From: Atrichornis clamosus
Taxonomy: Eukaryota > Chordata > Aves > Passeriformes > Menuridae
Assembly (NCBI GenBank): GCA_013400975.1
Contig: WBMZ01004781.1
Location: 310,001-374,000, forward strand
DNA length: 64,000 bases
Direction of reading: 5' to 3'
Shown: positions 35,501 to 44,500 of the stretch, in pieces
Layout: every line of letters starts with the position of its first letter
How positions within the stretch are numbered: position 1 is the first letter of the stretch
Position numbers and translations under genes: made by a program
Notes under the pieces: generated by a model
Databases searched by the model: none
What the model was told of the DNA's origin: nothing
The model's input: the letters and a program-made list of their open reading frames with translations, nothing else

Positions 35501-37294
35501 TCTGAACTGCTGAACTAGGTAGTTTTTGTGTCCAGGCAGTGGCATTTTTGGAACTGGATGAAATGCCCAGTATGCTGTGTGGTAGCTGTAACAGCTGCTC
35601 TTATTTATGCTCTGTGTCTGTCTTCAGATGCTGTTTCTATCCCTTGTGGTTTAAATCTAAGTGATTTCATGCTTACTATTATGTTACGATCCCAGACTGC
35701 AGGCTACACGTTGCTTCTTTCTCTTATGTTCCCCAGCTCATGGCCAGTTAAATGTCACAGATGGTTTTCTTTTCTTCTTGTCTATTTGTGAGATGAAACC
35801 CTTTGCCTGTCTCAGTGGTGTGTGTTTCTCTTCATGGACTGACAGTGCAGTGTAAGTGACAGAGTGCCCTCAGAGCCAGCTCTCTTTCTGGGCTGACCAC
35901 AGCTCTGCCTGTGAGAGGGTCCTGCTTTCCTGGCATCCAGAAGACCTGAGGGCAGCCCCACGGGCCGACCAGCTTCCCAGTGTCCAGCCATCCTGTCACA
36001 TCGTGTGTGACTCATCCCCAGTATCCAGTTGCCACTTGCACTCTAAGAACTGTCACTTTGCTGTCATACCACAGAACCCGAGGCTGTAGTGATGGGTCTT
36101 TGTGGCTGATGTTGTTGTGCCAAGTTGCAACTGGTAAAGCACAGGGCAGCACTGTTTGCCAGCTGACAGCCCCCTCCCATTCCAGTGCTGAAGAGCAGCA
36201 AATGCCAGGACACGGGTTTTATCAGCCCTGCTCTTCATGACTGGTGCCTGGTAGTGCAATGAAGCCTCTGGATTCTCTTGGTGATCTCTGGCACTGACTT
36301 AACCATAAAGAGTCCTTTGGCTGGTGAGAATTTGTCCAGGGTCATCTTACAGAAGTAAAGACCAAGGGGATTGAGACATTTAGAGCACCTCACACTACTG
36401 GGCCTTTTCACAATCTGTCAGAAAGAAAGTGGGAGTTGGAGGCATAGAGTAGGTTTATGGCTTTCTTGGGGGTTTTTTTGTTTGGTTTGGGTTCTTTTTT
36501 TTTAGAAAGCATTCTGAGCAGAGGCAAGATATTTGTGACTTCCAAGTCAGTTTAGGCCTGAAGGAAGCATGGCAGTTCTGGATATGTACAGTAGCTGAGC
36601 AGAAGCTTGAGGAGCAACAGATTTTGGGCAGCTGAGGCCCTTTACCAAAAAAACAAATCCATGAGGGAAGGAGTTTAGACTAAGTTGCATTTAACTTAGT
36701 CACTTTAAGTGGTACAGATAAATAAAATAATCCCTGCACATTCTGAAGTATTACCACTCTATCAGCTATAAAAGTAACCTAGTTTCTTGTAGTGGACTTT
36801 TTCATGAGCCGTCATTAACCAGCTCATTTTTTTATCAAGATTGGAAGTGCCTTTGTGCTTGCTTGTGCTCTTCCAGAGATGGGGCCGTTGAAAGCCAGCA
36901 GAATTCCCTTCCCCTGCCACACAGGGCTGTGCACACCTGTGCCACTCACACCCAGCTTGGTTCCTTGTAGCCTCTTCCCTGCCGGTGGGAGGGAACATGT
37001 GTAGCCTGAGGATCTTCCTTCCCGAGGTGCCGTAGGCAGATAAGCGGATGTGGAGGTGTGGGAGCATCAAACGCACCTTTCATCCAAGGTGACGCAGGGG
37101 AGCGCGGCCAGGTCCCTTCGGCGCTGGGAACACCTCGCCTCTGGCACCGGTGCAGATCTCCGGGCGGTGCCTCCAGCAGCTTTAACTGTGTTTGTTTTGC
37201 AGCTTCTGTTGGAGTCAGATGGATGATCGGGGTTACAGAAATTAACAAGGGCTCCGCCTATGGCAACAATGACAACAAGCAGAAACAAAAGTAG
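2345..37294 (+). CDS. AGPAT4: AGPAT4 (LPAAT-delta), coding exons 2-8 with introns; first coding exon upstream of window
   Basis: 1-acyl-sn-glycerol-3-phosphate acyltransferase delta transfers an acyl group from acyl-CoA to lysophosphatidic acid, giving phosphatidic acid for glycerophospholipid synthesis. The family acts in ER, Golgi and mitochondrial membranes. Coding segments are 2345-2514, 13104-13265, 16238-16391, 22526-22628, 24669-24744, 30053-30251 and 37203-37294. Their phases join into one frame encoding 317 whole codons plus a split first codon. With the roughly 60-residue first exon expected from the human protein this gives about 377 aa, one less than human (378). The joined protein is near-identical to mammalian AGPAT4 along its length. 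It has NHNFEID (NHX4D, H96 and D101 by human numbering), EGTR at 176-179, and two hydrophobic segments near 308-330 and 336-357. The gene runs tail to tail with MAP3K4. The promoter is not in the window. Confidence 0.95.
4106..4198. repeat. CAAA-rich low-complexity tract
   Basis: About 90 bp of irregular CAAA/CCAAAA units on the + strand with no G-rich interruption. Simple low-complexity sequence. Confidence 0.85.
5134..5652. mobile_element. Solo LTR of an avian endogenous retrovirus
   Basis: This is a segment of about 519 bp starting TGTCATGGTTTAAC and ending ...CCCAGACA. It has LTR-like TG...CA ends, a TATA-like agtatataaaac near 5306, and the motif run aacatccatgtgttatcaac near 5560. I recognise the overall sequence as an LTR type seen dispersed in neoavian genomes. 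No gag, pol or env sequence adjoins it, so it is a solo LTR left by recombination. I could not find a clear target-site duplication, so the ends are approximate. Confidence 0.65.
6940..8722 (+). mobile_element. CR1 LINE, 5'-truncated, endonuclease and reverse transcriptase remnants
   Basis: On the + strand this begins in the region before ORF2 (caagggacaaaatcgggctt) and contains an endonuclease-like frame at about 7200-7345 (AVTETQWDD...[13 protein letters not shown]). [10 protein letters not shown] fragment follows at about 7530, then a reverse-transcriptase tail from about 7770 ([31 protein letters not shown]) running into the conserved CR1 3' region. The 3' end has the typical tcttttccaactgaaatgat followed by attccatgat. 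Large parts of ORF2 are missing between these blocks, and frameshifts and stops show it is dead. A full CR1 is about 4.5 kb. Confidence 0.9.
9703..10440 (-). mobile_element. CR1 LINE fragment, antisense to AGPAT4
   Basis: The left edge (gatcacagaatatgctgagt, then ggaagggacctacaagg) is the reverse complement of a CR1 3' end. On the - strand the translation contains the CR1 signature [20 protein letters not shown], and further right the sequence matches the reverse of the CR1 3' ORF2 region. It is 5'-truncated. The right boundary is approximate. Confidence 0.85.
12861..12876. repeat. (CA)8 microsatellite
   Basis: Eight uninterrupted CA units, a candidate length-polymorphic marker. Confidence 0.95.
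13104..13265 (+). CDS. AGPAT4: AGPAT4 exon, acyltransferase block II region
   Basis: The acceptor is gtcttgcag/agc and the donor tttgg/gtgagt. The exon has 54 complete codons, phase 0 at both ends (residues 117-170). The translation runs [20 protein letters not shown] and continues to LRDYPENFW. The KKEL...P.IGW stretch is the conserved block after the NHX4D motif. It matches the mammalian protein with conservative changes. Confidence 0.95.
14050..14069. repeat. (TA)n microsatellite
   Basis: About ten alternating AT units. Confidence 0.95.
15173..15950 (-). mobile_element. CR1 LINE fragment, antisense to AGPAT4
   Basis: It starts with agatcatagaatcacagaat, the reverse complement of a CR1 tail. 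On the - strand it encodes a CR1 reverse-transcriptase C-terminal stretch ([49 protein letters not shown]). The frame is well preserved over about 118 codons, so this is one of the younger copies here. Confidence 0.9.
16030..16061 (+). other. G-rich tract, G-quadruplex candidate
   Basis: Runs of 5, 8 and 7 G with a GG between, in GGGGGTGGGGGGGG, TTTGGTTT, GGGGGGGCGG. The tract lies 177 bp upstream of the EGTR exon of AGPAT4 on the sense strand. Confidence 0.6.
16238..16391 (+). CDS. AGPAT4: AGPAT4 exon with EGTR motif
   Basis: The acceptor is cggttttag/ttc and the donor gtag/gtaagg. The exon has 51 codons plus one base of a split valine codon (residues 171-222). The translation starts [24 protein letters not shown] (16253-16264) is the motif that binds the glycerol-3-phosphate or lysophosphatidate phosphate in the AGPAT family. 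The segment ends LRNV with a phase-1 junction to the exon at 22526. Confidence 0.95.
16392..22525 (+). other. AGPAT4: AGPAT4 intron with pseudo- or poison-exon candidate
   Basis: This 6.1 kb intron is mostly AT-rich unique sequence. It includes a small CpG cluster at 18411-18660 and an exon-like 79-bp segment with matching splice sites at 19886-19964. No transposon was recognised. Confidence 0.8.
22526..22628 (+). CDS. AGPAT4: AGPAT4 exon ending in a GC splice donor
   Basis: The acceptor is ttcttgtag/tt. Thirty-three codons lie between split codons, reading [20 protein letters not shown] and on to KKYHADLYV. The only donor that preserves the frame into the next exon (g + cgg att ccc, RRIPLED) is AG/GCAAGT at 22627-22632, a GC-AG donor. 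Both nearby GT candidates (at 22624 and 22633) would shift the frame into an early stop. Confidence 0.92.
22629..24668 (+). other. AGPAT4: AGPAT4 GC-AG intron
   Basis: The intron begins GCAAGT and ends TTGGCAG. It is 2.0 kb of unique sequence with no recognised repeat. The GC donor has the consensus AG/GCAAGT, which is typical of functional GC-AG introns. Confidence 0.9.
24669..24744 (+). CDS. AGPAT4: AGPAT4 exon ([10 protein letters not shown]...)
   Basis: The acceptor is cgttggcag/gcgg and the donor aaaag/gttggg. One base completes Arg256, and 25 codons (257-281) follow. They read [20 protein letters not shown] and then LYQEK. This matches the conserved acidic loop and [10 protein letters not shown] segment of AGPAT3/4/5. 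The donor is weak (GTTGGG), but the join to [11 protein letters not shown] at 30053 is in frame. Confidence 0.94.
24745..30052 (+). other. AGPAT4: AGPAT4 intron
   Basis: This 5.3 kb intron holds a (TTTA)n-like tract at 27120-27147. A 184-codon antisense frame at 28004-28558 resembles no known protein. Otherwise it is unremarkable unique sequence. Confidence 0.85.
27120..27147. repeat. (TTTA)n-like microsatellite
   Basis: Six or seven TTTA units with one TGTA interruption. Confidence 0.9.
30053..30251 (+). CDS. AGPAT4: AGPAT4 exon with C-terminal transmembrane segment
   Basis: The acceptor is ttctactag/gat and the donor atag/gtaagt. The exon has 66 codons plus one base (282-348), starting [20 protein letters not shown]. 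After the PPRRPW boundary a hydrophobic stretch (about 308-330, [20 protein letters not shown]) forms a membrane helix. A second hydrophobic segment begins at about 336 ([13 protein letters not shown]). Both are family hallmarks that anchor the enzyme. Confidence 0.95.
30252..37202 (+). other. AGPAT4: AGPAT4 last intron
   Basis: This 7.0 kb intron (gtaagt...ttttgcag) carries no transposon I recognise. There is a short direct duplication around 33203-33250 (agagcagagta repeated). A CpG-dense stretch at 37022-37172 lies immediately before the final exon. Confidence 0.85.
37022..37172. promoter_or_regulatory. CpG-dense stretch before the last AGPAT4 exon
   Basis: About a dozen CpG dinucleotides in 150 bp (for example gtgacgcaggggagcgcggc), the densest cluster outside exons in this window. 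No core promoter element was identified, so a regulatory role is inference. Confidence 0.3.
37203..37294 (+). CDS. AGPAT4: AGPAT4 last coding exon and stop codon
   Basis: The acceptor is tgttttgcag/ct. The split alanine codon is followed by 29 codons (349-377) and TAG at 37292-37294. The translation [20 protein letters not shown] completes the second C-terminal membrane segment and leads to a short polar tail ending KQKQK. The tail is one residue shorter than the human one. Confidence 0.95.
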
Positions 37295-38733
37295 CATCAT
37301 CAGAGACTGCTTCAATCCAAAGGGAACAAATGCAACTGCTGAAAACTCTTAAGTGCATATTATGGTCCTTCAAGTGAGATCAGAGGATGAGCAATTGCCA
37401 TGCATATCTGAATTTGTGCTCCTGTTGTTTTTCTCTGGGGGTTTGGACTGGATGACAGATGCACTTCTTCGTATACTCTCAACAACAGGTTTGCACTTGT
37501 GTGGTTGGTTTTCCTATAAAGTGTCTTAAGTTTTGAAGAAACAATAAATTCCAGCGTGCTTGTATGAAGAGGAACTGGAAGCTAACCAGAGGTGCAGGCT
37601 TTAATGTCAGAAGATTGTTACAAGATGATTAAAATTGATAGTTGTGTAGCTCACACAGTTTAACAGTTTAACAACCATAATCTGTCAGTGTTTAAGTACA
37701 GTACAGCAAGATGCTGTGCTTGGTTATAGCAGTATTGGACTGAAGCAGCTCTGCTGAACTGGCAGAACTACAGTAGAGTTTTTGTACTTCTAGAACTTAT
37801 TCCCACAGCGTGCACTACATGGGCCCTTTAAAACTTCAGCCAGACCTGGACACGCAGACATTGGAGCCTGGCAGTAGCATAACCTAGATCAGGATTTGGC
37901 CTTGTGGCCTCAGCAGAGCTAAGTTACCCACTGCCATCTCTTTCCCCAGGCCGTACATCCAAGGGATAGCTGAAACCTGTAATTCTTCAGAGAGTAAATG
38001 AGATTTTTAGTTTGGAAAAACCGAGGTAATAAAATTACTTTTGGCTTTAAATGCTACTTTAAATTCCAGGCCATCCTAACACTGGTGGAAAGAAAATAAC
38101 TGGGCATGGTGTAGTGAAGTAATGCAAAGTGTGCATTAAAATGTATGCCCCACACCCGTACTGTTGTGATCCTAATTAATCTCCTTGTCTGTCTTTTCTG
38201 ATAAATTAGTTTACTTGGTGCCTCATACCAGTCAGCCCGAGGTAATAGTAAATTATCTTTTTTTCTTTTGGAGAGGAAAGGGCAACTAGGAGGAAGACTT
38301 AGGACAGTGAGTACAGCTCCTCTTTCTTAAATGGTGTCTTGATTTGACACCCTTCTGAATTAAATAAAACTAGAATCAAGCTCCTGTGGAAAGCAGTGAT
38401 GCTCTGACATTCCTGGTACTGATTTCAGGGCAGCCATCTCCTGTTTTTAAACTTCCAGAGTTAAGAATCTGCAGGTTACTAGAAAGAACTTGCTAAAACA
38501 GGAGAAAAAAAAGGAAAGCAGAGAACTTCTAACTACCAATCTTCTAAAATTTACAGATCCTGGCACTGGGCAGTGGAGGTTATGATTGGCACTTTCAAAG
38601 ATAGCCGGTTTTCACTGTACACAAGACTAAAACATGATAGTCTCTAGTGAAGAAAGTGAGCAGTCTTAGTTCTAGCAGCTGGTATAAAAACATTTTTCAT
38701 ATAATAAAAAACAGAGGCTGGAAGAAATGGACT
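37295..38733 (+). other. AGPAT4: AGPAT4 3' UTR (minimum extent uncertain) with several AATAAA signals
   Basis: No coding sequence follows the TAG. Canonical AATAAA hexamers lie at 37543-37548 (249 nt after the stop), 38028-38033, 38363-38368 and 38703-38708. Further + strand copies lie at 39109-39114 and 39837-39842. Which are used cannot be told from sequence alone, so the end given here is a guess based on the fourth signal. Confidence 0.5.
37543..37548 (+). terminator. AGPAT4: Proximal polyadenylation signal of AGPAT4
   Basis: This is the first AATAAA downstream of the AGPAT4 stop codon, in the sense orientation. It is a candidate for the short 3' UTR isoform. Confidence 0.5.
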
Positions 38734-38873
38734 AATACAACAGAATATGAATCATTCCATGAAATATATATTTGCTGTTCAGTACACCAGATAATCTAGA
38801 AACACATCTTTTTAATATGCAGCACCTAAAAAGCAGGTGAAGTAGTGCTTTTAGCATGGAGCAGTAAGTGAAC

Positions 38874-38879
38874 TTTATT
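38874..38879 (-). terminator. Distal - strand AATAAA signal
   Basis: AATAAA on the - strand, about 1.2 kb downstream of the exon-like element at 40062-40117 and 2.6 kb past the MAP3K4 stop. It could end a long MAP3K4 3' UTR or another - strand transcript. Position is the only evidence. Confidence 0.3.
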
Positions 38880-40061
38880 GATAGTGGAGGCAGTAAAATT
38901 ACAACAAGAAAGGAGCAATAGGCCATGGGAAATGTGGGAGACTAGTTTTGGGGGCTTTTTTTCCTCATCTGTCTTGTGTACACATGCATTCCCTGTGCTC
39001 TGAAGCTTTCTGGAAGAGGTTGTATGATGTTTTGAATGTAGTTTTTCCAACACATGTAATAGAGCTCAAGAGCAGGAAATCCTGCAGTGCTTACAGTGCT
39101 GTTCTTTTAATAAAGCACATGCCCTGCTCTCTATTTGCTGTAACAATCTGAACAGTGAAAAACTGAGTCTTACATCCTGTAGTAATGATCAGGCACATTA
39201 ACAAGCCCGACCACAAGACACTGTACACGTTTGAAAATGGGTGGGAGGGAGAGGGGAAAGGCCTATCCAAAGTAGCATTTTACTGTAAATGTTACCTGGC
39301 AGCTGCAGTGGGCTTTTCACGGGGTGGTAGCTGAGTAGTTCTGAGCAGCAAATACATGTTCCTGGAGTGACAAAAGCTCTTCTGCCTTCTTAAAGAGCCA
39401 CTGATTCAACAGGAGTAAGGAAGACATTTAGCCTTCCTTACGAATCTCAGTCCTTTCCCCTGCAACTGCGTGCAGTGCCATTTCTCCCAGAGGAAAGTAC
39501 CAAACAAGTAAATACTTCCGAGAGAGTACAGAGATTATTTCATACCCACTGCCCTGGGACCAACCCTTAGAACAGGCTGAGGGCCAAACATGCCACTCCT
39601 GGATCCGTCCTCCCAAGCACTTCTGCAAGTCCCAGCGCACCACTGAGGCCCTTCCAGCACTCACTGATGAACAGAGAAAGCTTCACGGTCCTTGCCAAAG
39701 TTAAACTAGTCCAGTTCACTGTCTTAAAAGAATGACACAGGTCATTAGGAAGCAGTGTTTGTCCCTCATCCCCACAAGCAACTGTATGTTCTACAACTGC
39801 CTTAACAAGATTAGTCTTAATGTTTGTTTATACAAAAATAAAAGTCTAAAAAGCTGATATGCAGTGAATGAGTTTTCTTTTGGTTGGCAAGAACAAATTA
39901 GTAACAGTTTGTCACCTCTAGCCTGACTCGTAAAAGCTGTCTCCAGTTCCTGTTTGTGTTCCAGGGCACCTGAAGCAAGGCAAGTGAGGACACAAATCAC
40001 TCAATACTTCTGTTACACTGCAAAGTGAAGCACGCAGCAGGCTGGGGCAGGGCACTTTTAC

Positions 40062-40117
40062 CTCAGGTACTTTCCTTGTCCTTTGCTGAGGATGACAACA
40101 TACTTCCCATCACACAA
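40062..40117 (-). other. Exon-like element of unknown identity, - strand, between MAP3K4 and AGPAT4
   Basis: On the - strand a strong acceptor (tctttattttcag) precedes an 18-codon open frame, LCDGKYVVILSKGQGKYLR. The frame either ends at an in-frame TAA directly after the final Arg codon, or is spliced at ag/gtaaaa. I do not recognise the peptide. It could be an alternative last exon of MAP3K4, since its phase-0 start is compatible with the preceding phase-0 donor at 42473. It could also be an exon of an unnamed gene, or chance. Confidence 0.35.
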
Positions 40118-40984
40118 CTGAAAATAAAGAACTGAAAAGAAGGGAAAGTGTTTAAAAATTCAGCACTGAATTTTTTGAGAGCCTAAATACACTGCACAGG
40201 TGATGTGCACAGCAAGGCTCACACTCTTCTAGATAAAAATGTCAGATTTTTTGATACTTCCTCAACCCCTCACCCCACACCTGTGACTAATCAAGGATTT
40301 GTGGACTAAGAGGAGAGATAAGACACTAGAATATAAAAACAAGTATTGAAAGCAAGTTTTAAGTTACCTATTTAAAGCTGTAACAGAAATACTTGCAGTA
40401 GTGTTTGCAAGTAACAGTTTCAAGTCACCTGTTTGTAGTAGCAAGTTTAAAAAAAAAATCGACTGGATCACACATTGCAGACTGTTTCTTCCAGTTGCTA
40501 ACCACTTCTGACCTCTCCTGCTTGTCTGAGGCTGATGACAGCTGGGGTGGGGTGGGGAAATCAAAGCCCAGAATCAATCAGCTTTCAAAAGGTAACAGTA
40601 GGTTCTTGGTTTTGCCAAACAACACAAAAATCATCTTGTACAGTTCTCTTCCGGGTGACAGAAACACCATGCAGAGCACTCCCTGATCACAGTGCATACA
40701 TTCAAGAAGGAAGTTACCCCTTAGCTAAAAGGCAGTGTCAGGAATTGCCCATCACCTTCTTTCCTCAGAAGACAATGAAAGAGGGAACCTTCCTTCTGTT
40801 ATCACTTGTGTAAGAAGCATCTCGCACTGCACATCTTGAAACTTGACAAAACATTGACTATTGCAATATAAGAGCAGCTTATTCTGGTTAGGTTAGCTTA
40901 GCAGTCTTACACAAGTGTTGCAAAAAAGTTTAAAATGTGACACAACCCCACATTTATTTTTGGAAGAAAAACCCTTCACCAGCA

Positions 40985-41505
40985 TCTCCTAAAATAAACC
41001 ATTTATTGAGAAAAACCTTTTTTTTAAATTTCATTAATCAGCCTTGTGCATAACAAATCCGAAGCTTGCCAAAAACAAATAAACAAAAAACCCAGTAAAA
41101 GTTCACAGTCAGTGCACTCAAATAGATTAAAAAACACGGTCTGTAACGCCTGATAACACTACAGCATTTTTCTGAACCTAGAGAGTTCAAAAATAGTACA
41201 TATTAAATTACAGTTCTCAATCAAATGAGAAACAGGAGAAAGAACAAAAAGGGTATGGTCCATTTACAGTAGTAATGGCACTTTCACTGAAACATGCAGC
41301 TTCTTCCAACGTGCGGACACTGTCCGTGAGCAACGTGTGCCGAGTCAAATGTACAGGAGCAGCAGAGGAAGTGACACCCGTCACTTGTGCAGTCTTCGTT
41401 CAGTTCAACTTTTGTACTGTTTCTCAGCACAGTCTTTATGTAAATATTACATACAGTAGTGATTAAACTCTTGTCAGAATGAAAAAGGCCAGAGATTGAG
41501 TAACT
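40985..41505 (-). other. MAP3K4: MAP3K4 3' UTR, short form
   Basis: Sequence after the TGA has no coding feature. Two AATAAA hexamers on the - strand, at 41007-41002 and 40958-40953, would give a 3' UTR of roughly 500-570 nt. The end coordinate is placed about 17 nt past the first signal and is an estimate. Confidence 0.6.
41002..41007 (-). terminator. MAP3K4: Polyadenylation signal of MAP3K4
   Basis: This is AATAAA on the - strand about 500 nt past the stop codon. A second copy at 40953-40958 may be an alternative. Confidence 0.55.
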
Positions 41506-41526
41506 TCATTCTTCGTCTGTGCAAAC
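41506..41526 (-). CDS. MAP3K4: MAP3K4 last coding exon (VCTDEE, stop)
   Basis: On the - strand the acceptor cccttcacag is followed by gtttgcacag..., encoding VCTDEE and then TGA at 41508-41506. Six codons of C-terminal tail match the mammalian C-terminus exactly. The rest of the exon is 3' UTR. Confidence 0.95.
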   Translation of the reverse strand, partial: VCTDEE

Positions 41527-44500
41527 CTGTGAAGGGAGCAAAAGGCACTTGCTTAAGTCATCTTCCTACTGCAGCAAGAAGATGACAGATCAATTTCTTT
41601 AGCACCTTCATCAAACATCTCCGAAGCTTCTATTTTCTCCCTTATTATAGAGCTAATGCCTACAAGTATTTATATGGGAATACTGATGCTCACATTGTCA
41701 CCGTGCATCCCCTAGGTGCCTAAATCATCGTCCCGCTCTGATGGACGGGATCTGGCTACATTTGCACTGATGAGGGATGGCTATGATGATCCCAAACACA
41801 CTGCTACTGAACCAGAACACCAAAGTGAACAACTTTATGCTGGAACACGGGACAGCATTCAATAACCTACTGTGCTCCTACTTCTTCAGAAAAGAAGTTA
41901 CTGATACAGCTCAATTTGTAGCTGTAAATACTTGCCTGTTCTTAAGGAAAGCATCACACCACAGTTCATGCAAGAACTGCAGACTTATACCAGCTGCCAG
42001 ATAAAACATTCAATATGACCTTAACCTTAAGTATGAACTTAAAAGAAAAGCAGCTCCTTGCACAGAAGGATGGCGAGTTCTCAAGCATGTGCTGGTTTCA
42101 CTTTTTATGGATGGGGCCCTTATCTCCAAAAACCTGTGTATATGTACTTGCTGAAGTTTTTGGTGCAGAGACTTTCAGTTCCAATTAGCTACCACTGAGT
42201 TGAAGGCTGACTTGTCTTTTTAACATAAAGATAATGCATATCAAAACACAAAAGAAAGTTTACTGCACGGTGCACAGCAGGTCCTATAGTAAAATGCTTG
42301 CTAAAAAGCTTCTGCAAAGGTGCCAATCCATGTTTCCTGAAGAGCATCAACTTGATACGAGCCCCTCACTGTGGTACCAAGCCCTGTGGCATCATTGCAC
42401 ACAATGAAGGTGACCACAAGCTTCTTTCCAATTCCCATCCGCAGTTTCTGTAGCCAGAGTCATCAGACAAACCTTGACAAAAGGATGATCGAGAAGCTGG
42501 CTGGCCGTCCACCTCATCTTTGGATCACTTTCCAGGCAGTGGCAAAGGAAGTCTTTCCCTTCTGGGCTCACTTTGTCAGGAATAGGAGGTTTATGACCCA
42601 TCCCCACTTTATACATGATCTGGAAGTTGTGCTCATATTCATGCCAAGGTCTCTGCAACGGGTAACAGCATTGCTAAGTGCAAGCTTTAGTGAGTAACTT
42701 GCTACCCACTAGAGCATATATTTCTGTACTGCAGGAAATAAAAAACCATCCCAGTCCTTGCAGACGTAAGGGTGACAAATCTCTGAGACTGGAACCAGAA
42801 TTTGCAGAGAAACTGCTAAGAACAGTTTGCGTTCCATCAGTACAGGAAACGTGCCTACCTTGCCGGTGACCATCTCTATGACAACACAGCCCAGGCTCCA
42901 GATGTCTGCTGCACGTCCGTGCCCTTCTCCTTTAGCTCGAGTAATTACTTCTGGAGCCATGTACGCTTTCAAACAACATATATGATGCCATCAGTGCATA
43001 CAGCAGAAGGAACAGTAGGAGCAGTAAACATCAAATGACTAACTGGTTAAACCAAATGCTTTTAAAAGTATTAACGAGTTACTACTCAGCTTTTCTTGCT
43101 AAGTTTTGCCATTTGTTGGTTTCTTTTTCTTTGACATGTTTGCAGCACAACTGTCTTTCAGTTTGAAAAGCAGTAGTGAAAATGCTGCTACAGTACGTGC
43201 CTTCAGTTACTGCCATTTTTTGAAAATAAATTAAGCAGCTGTTCAGTGAGAGGAGTATTGTTACAGTAAGGCTGAAGAGAAAAATACAACCCCAGAAAAC
43301 ACAAGCTCCAGCATCTTTATAGTTACCAGCCAAATACAATTTTATCTCTCACATTGTATCATTCACTGATTATTTTGGCTTCTGTAAAGCACAAAACTAG
43401 CTAAGGTAAAATCAAGTTTCCCTGAGACACATGGTTTTAGTCCAGCCCAGACTTTTGGCAGAGGCATCTTCTTTTATGGTAACTAGACAAGTACCTGCCT
43501 AGCACAAGCTTCCTTACCTGCAGTCCCCAAGGTACTGTTCACTTCTCCAGGCATTGTCTGGGTATTGTTCTTCAGCTTCACCGAGCAGCCAAAGTCTCCC
43601 AGTTTAATCAGTCCGGATGAGGTAAGAAAGATGTTGGCGCCTAGGAAACAACAAAACACAGTAACACCTGTTTAAACCAGAGATGAACTGAGGAACGAGG
43701 GCTTCTCAATACAGCCTTGGAAGTTACACAGTGGGTAGTAGCTGAATTCATACTTAGATCTTTACCTGTGAATTAAGTGTGGAATATGACAGCATTAAAG
43801 ATGTTCAGGTGGGTTTGTATTAACGTGAAGTGTACTGGAAGTAGGCAAGTGTTCAAAAAAAAAAAAAAACCAAAACCAGTAGGGCAGGCAAATTCAACGG
43901 CTTTCCATACAACATTGTTACAAGAAATTACTCTTTCAGGAATTTAGGAATTCCAGTGCTTCTCCTTGTGAGCGTTAAAACTCTGAAGAAACTGCTTGCT
44001 GGCAGAGGCCATCACCATGTACCTCCCACCAGCCATCTTTTGAGTTCTGCTGAGTCAAGACAGATGTCATACTTGTCAATAAAAATAGTGTGGCCAGCAG
44101 GATGAGGGAAGGGATCATCCTCCTGTACTCAGCTCTGGTGAGGCTACACCTCAAATTCTGTGTCCAGTTCTGGGCCCCTCACTACAAGAAAGACACTGAA
44201 GTGCTGGAGCAAGTCCAGAGAAGAGCAACAAGGCTGGCGAAGGCTGTGGAGCACAGGTCTTACGAGGAGCAGCTGAGGGAGCTGGGGGTGTTGAGCCTGG
44301 AGAAAAGGAGGCTCAGGAGTGACCGTATCACTCTCTACAACTCCCTGCAAGGAGGCTGTAGCCAGGTGAGGGTCAGTCTCCTCCCAGGCAGCCAGCAACA
44401 GGATGAGAGGAAATGGCCTCAAGCTGCACCAGAGGCAGTTCAGGTTGGACATGAGGAGGAATTTCTTCACCAAAAGGATGGTCAGGCATTGAAACAGGCT

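Larger units (their letters stand above)
38734..40984. other. Convergent intergenic or long-3'UTR region
   Basis: This is sequence between the likely AGPAT4 and MAP3K4 3' ends. It has AATAAA on both strands (+ at 39109 and 39837, - at 38874 and 40953), one exon-like element (40062-40117), and no recognisable transposon. No convincing protein-coding frame was seen elsewhere in it. Confidence 0.5.

Noticed and set aside
38902..41500. Additional MAP3K4 coding exons after VCTDEE
   Set aside because: The C-terminus is complete and matches mammals. Only the element at 40062-40117 looks exon-like, and it is reported separately as unassigned.
42392..42472. Read-through extension of the MAP3K4 exon ([13 protein letters not shown]...)
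   Set aside because: The true join to VCTDEE at 41526 reproduces the conserved C-terminus. The extension is intron that happens to be open.
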